Shown: positions 60,884 to 64,000 of the stretch, one piece after another
Position numbering within the stretch: position 1 is the first letter of the stretch
How the letters are laid out: every line of letters begins with the position of its first letter
Assembly: GCA_030549495.1 (NCBI GenBank)
Contig: JAUIRK010000627.1
Span: 124,001-188,000, forward strand
Length of the DNA: 64,000 bases
Origin: Nectonema munidae
Lineage: Eukaryota > Nematomorpha > Nectonematoida > Nectonematidae
Reading direction: 5' to 3'
The notes under the pieces: generated by a model
What the model was told of the DNA's origin: nothing
The model's database searches: none
What the model saw: only the letters and a program-made list of their open reading frames with translations
Made by a program: the position numbers and the translations under genes

Positions 60884-62687
60884 CTGGGTGACGAGAAAAT
60901 TCGGAAATTAGGCACTAAAACAGGTTTAATCGCGGTGTGAAGAGCTAGAAGTCTTTCAATTTTACAAGACTGGGAAAAATGGTTTGTTGATTCAATTACT
61001 TCCTGTGGTTTTAGGCAGTCATGTAGCTAGCTAGCATGAGTCCACCTCGACGTATCTTAATTTATCAGCGCATCTAAAGTTTTAATAAATAGCACTCCAA
61101 AACGACCAAAATTAAATAATACAGATAAACGAGTTCAAATTCATTTCGTCCAATTTTACTTTAATGAAAAGGGACAAAAATTAAATAAAAATGAGTTATA
61201 TAGATACTGTAAGGCCTCTCTATATTTGACGCCCCAGCTAGAGGGACTTAACAAAAATATTCATTGTATATAGATGCTCACTATATAAAGAAGATATCTT
61301 CATTTAGTTTAAAAGGAAAAAATGAGACTTTGAAAAAGAAATTTAATGTTTAGACGTTATACTCTATACAAAACAAGACAAAAAATATAGCAAGCATTAT
61401 TACATTGTATTAAAGTCTATAACATTTTAGATATAATATATACCTACCTTTTCATTATACCTAACATATTTATAACATATATATAGTGGTGAATAGCTTT
61501 CTCGATGGATAGACTCCTATCCTTTACCTTTTCTCCTGTAAATTTTGAATGTTTTAATCGCTCATTATGTTTTCCAATGCCAACTCCAAAGTCACAATTT
61601 AAAAAGTGGTTCCTTATTTCTGACTATAAAACTCTTATTCGTGACATCAGAGATATTACTGAAACAACAATGGCAAAGAAAAGATTGACAATTAAATTTT
61701 ATGCTGCCTAATATACTTTCTTATGCATACTTACCTTATTAACTATAATAAATTTCTTCTTCTTCTTATGTTGCCCCTACTTACAAAAAGTTAAACTAGA
61801 GTTATAGACAAATTAAATAAAAAGTGCACATTATATAGAGGTATTCACTACAATGGGATTACATTCGGTCACGAGATCACATACATTTCCCCTAATCTCA
61901 TTGCGAGGTGGGCGAAATGTCTTTTGGCTTTGTAAAAATACGTGCCTCTAATAGTTCATTTAAGTTTTCTGCTTTACCCTCACACCATTAACTCCTAATG
62001 ATTTCATCTTTTAAAACATTTTAGAATTAACTTTTGTATGACGTAGGAAATGGATGGTACATTAATCTAAAACTTTAATAGTTAAAATCATTAAAAAATC
62101 CACCACCGGACGACACATTTTTTTAATATAATGAAGTGGCATCATAAAGTTGCTCGGTCGAGATAAATAGCAAAATGGTATTAGAGTAAAAAAGACTTTA
62201 CTGATGAAATTATTTAATATCATTTTACTGTCTCCTATACTTCTTTTCTTGCATTCCTATTCTTGTCGTGCGTGAAGAAGCATTGAAGATACGCAATATC
62301 TCTCTACAACTTACTAATTTCATCAATAAAGTTTTTCCTTAACATTTTGCTATTTTTTAATGTAGCTCATAAGAGAGGTGTCTATTGGAAACCTAAAGAT
62401 GATAGTACTAAGAGTTTTCAAAACTCGTTTTTATAGTAGATGCGTGCTTCTCAATTTGAGTGTATTCACAGAGAGAACTACGAAACGTAGCGTACAGACC
62501 TAAAGCCTGTTTCCCCCAAAATGGGAGATGGTGTTAAAATATATACTATAAAAAAATGACAACCATGCATTTTTTATTTTAAAGTATAATTATATAAATA
62601 ACATGCATTATTTTGATGGTTTACACGTCTAGAAAAAGAATCCCGTCTTAAAGCTAAAAAATAAAAAATCTTGAGGGACAGCTTTAT
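60884..62687. other. stretch upstream of the capping protein exon
   Basis: Intronic or upstream AT-rich sequence. It contains a Tigger-end-like word tactgtaaggcctctctata at 61206 and palindrome P3. A 68-codon plus-strand open frame at 61505-61711 has no recognisable motif and I do not call it a gene. Confidence 0.5.
62165..62356. repeat. palindrome P3 with central stem-loop
   Basis: Arms run aaatagcaaaatg, then ctttactgatgaaatta, with their inverse on the right (taatttcatcaataaag, then cattttgctattt). The centre has cgtgaagaagcattgaagat followed by acgcaatatctc. The core resembles palindromes P1 and P2 but the outer arms do not. Confidence 0.7.
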
Positions 62688-62897
62688 GTGAAAAAGGACG
62701 AATCAATTGTGAAAAAGCACGAATCCATTGTGAAAAAGAACGAATCTAATGTGAAAAAGGACGAATCCAATGTGAAAAAGGACGAATTCACTGTGAAAAA
62801 GGACGAATTCATAGTGAAAAAGGACGAATTCAGGGTGAAAAAGGACGAATTCACTGTGAAAAAGGACGAATTCATTGTGAAAAAGGATGAATTCATT
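62688..62897. repeat. 21-bp minisatellite, ten units
   Basis: Ten 21-base units of the form gtgaaaaaggacgaattcat occur plus a partial one. The length is a multiple of three, so both strands are open (VKKDEFI repeats on plus, FFTMNSS repeats on minus). There is no sign of a real gene around it. Confidence 0.92.
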
Positions 62898-63079
62898 GTG
62901 AAAATGGTATATATTCGATTGTTATTATGATACATATAGTTATACTCAGATACATATTAAATCTTTGGATGTGCCATGTATAAAGATAAGCATTCACATA
63001 ATACGTTTTATAACTATAGAGTATTTTGTATCTCTTCTTTTACGCTATTGCTGGAAAAGTTTCCTCCTTTTCTTACAAG

Positions 63080-64000
63080 ATGGAAAGTTCTAATTTTGAA
63101 GAAAGTACAGATGAAGAGTCTTCATTTTTTTTTTCAGCCAATCTAACTTCTTCATCTTCAAGTAATCATGATCCGGGTGACATAAATGATATTGATATTA
63201 TTGCACCTGACTCTACGTTGTATACTTTTGACGCCCCAACAAAAAGTGGAAGGCCAAGAAATATAAATATTAGAAATATTTCAAGTGTTCCTGATGGTCC
63301 CAAAGGCGCTGCAAAGCATGTTACAAATCCTTTATTTATCTGGAAGTTATTTTTACCTCAAGAATTTATTTGTCAAGTTTCTGTTTTTACAAAAAAAAAC
63401 TTGGAAGAATACATGAAAAATACTGAAAATGTTCCGAATGAAGTAAAATCTTTCTACAATAACTTCAACGTGGAAAAAATTCTTGGCTATATTTCTATTC
63501 TTTATATGCTTGGAATTGAGGGTGATCAAACAATCCCATTTGATAGCCTATACAGCAGTCAAAGAGCACACTTTATGAAAGCGAAAATGATCTTAAGCTT
63601 ATTATCAGATTTTTGAGGTTTGATGTTCCACAAGAAAGAAATCAAAATGTCGATAAAATAAAGGCAGTTCGCTTATTGAATGACCACATCTACAATGTCT
63701 TCCATAAGTAATTTTAATTTTAATATTTTTTAAAAATACTGAAAGTAATTTTTTAGGTATTGGACACCTAAAGACTTTGTAACTGTTGATGAGCAACTGG
63801 TTAAGTTTAGAGGGGGGGGGGGGGTGTCCGATAAAGATTTATGAACCTAGCAAGCTCGGTAAATGGGATATCAAATTGTATCACATCAATGATTCTAGAA
63901 CTTTTTATTATCTGGCTCCCGAAATATATGTCAGCAAATTAGCGGATAAAAATTATTTCAGTGGAACGCAAATAGTCAAGAGGTTAGCAAAGAAAATCGA
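63080..64000 (+). mobile_element. piggyBac-type transposase, truncated by the window, inactive
   Basis: From MESSNFEESTDEESSFFF the translation gives an acidic N-terminus typical of piggyBac proteins, FNVEKILGYISILYMLGIEG, then IIRFLRFDVPQERN and TVDEQLVKFRG. The last contains the first catalytic Asp of the DDE_Tnp_1_7 domain. Then come IKIYEPSKLGKWDIKLYH and YYLAPEIYVSKL. A 49-base AT-rich insertion at 63708-63756 has GT and AG ends and, when spliced, restores VFHKYWTPKDF, so it looks like an intron. A one-base shift near 63585 and a 13-base G run at 63812-63824 break the frame. The start choice follows the acidic N-terminus rather than the earlier Met at 63026. Confidence 0.8.

Noticed and set aside
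62684-62935. CRISPR-like array or repeat protein
   Set aside because: Units are directly adjacent without spacers and the genome is eukaryotic; this is a minisatellite.

Overview
The window is nuclear DNA of an animal, most likely an arthropod and plausibly a copepod crustacean. It is very AT-rich, has spliceosomal genes with short exons in long introns, contains no bacterial-style gene clusters, and is dominated by degraded mobile elements. The taxon is an inference from composition and gene style; no single sequence proves it.

Two host genes can be read, both on the minus strand, and in both all identified splice phases agree. The first (35571 down to 423, continuing past both ends) encodes the ectodomain of a cell-surface receptor or adhesion protein: one immunoglobulin domain followed by four fibronectin type III domains, spread over eight exons that join into 527 residues. 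Its introns reach 12.7 kb and hold most of the repeats. The second (60883 down to 50108) is a divergent F-actin-capping protein alpha subunit. Four consecutive exons were found; the N-terminal exons lie beyond the window and the last exon was not located with confidence.

Mobile elements, left to right: a hAT-like element (8.1-8.6 kb); a 42-bp minisatellite and a 1.3-kb repeat (10.4-11.9 kb) whose second copy lies at 46.2-47.5 kb; a hAT MITE and a Tigger-like non-autonomous element with SINE insertions (14.3-15.8 kb); a fossil LTR-kin retroelement with gag-like, RT and RNase H parts (19.5-22.3 kb); hAT transposase remnants (22.4-23.0 and 39.8-41.1 kb); TTAA-flanked MITEs (26.3, 28.6, 37.4 kb); two hAT elements with perfect 8-bp target duplications (30.4-31.3, 41.5-42.0 kb); a Tigger/pogo transposase (43.7-45.8 kb) with a composite hAT at its edge (45.8-47.5 kb); a LINE ORF2 tail (53.7-54.0 kb); a nearly intact CMC-type transposon with terminal inverted repeats and a 3-bp target duplication inside a capping-protein intron (57.8-60.3 kb); a 21-bp minisatellite (62.7 kb); and a piggyBac transposase running off the right end (63.1-64.0 kb).

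The least explained structures are several long imperfect palindromes (12.0, 32.9 and 62.2 kb, with a half copy at 29.4 kb) that share a small central stem-loop but carry different arms in each copy, and the repeated appearance of pure G or C runs of 10-24 bases, several of them at element ends, in otherwise AT-rich DNA.
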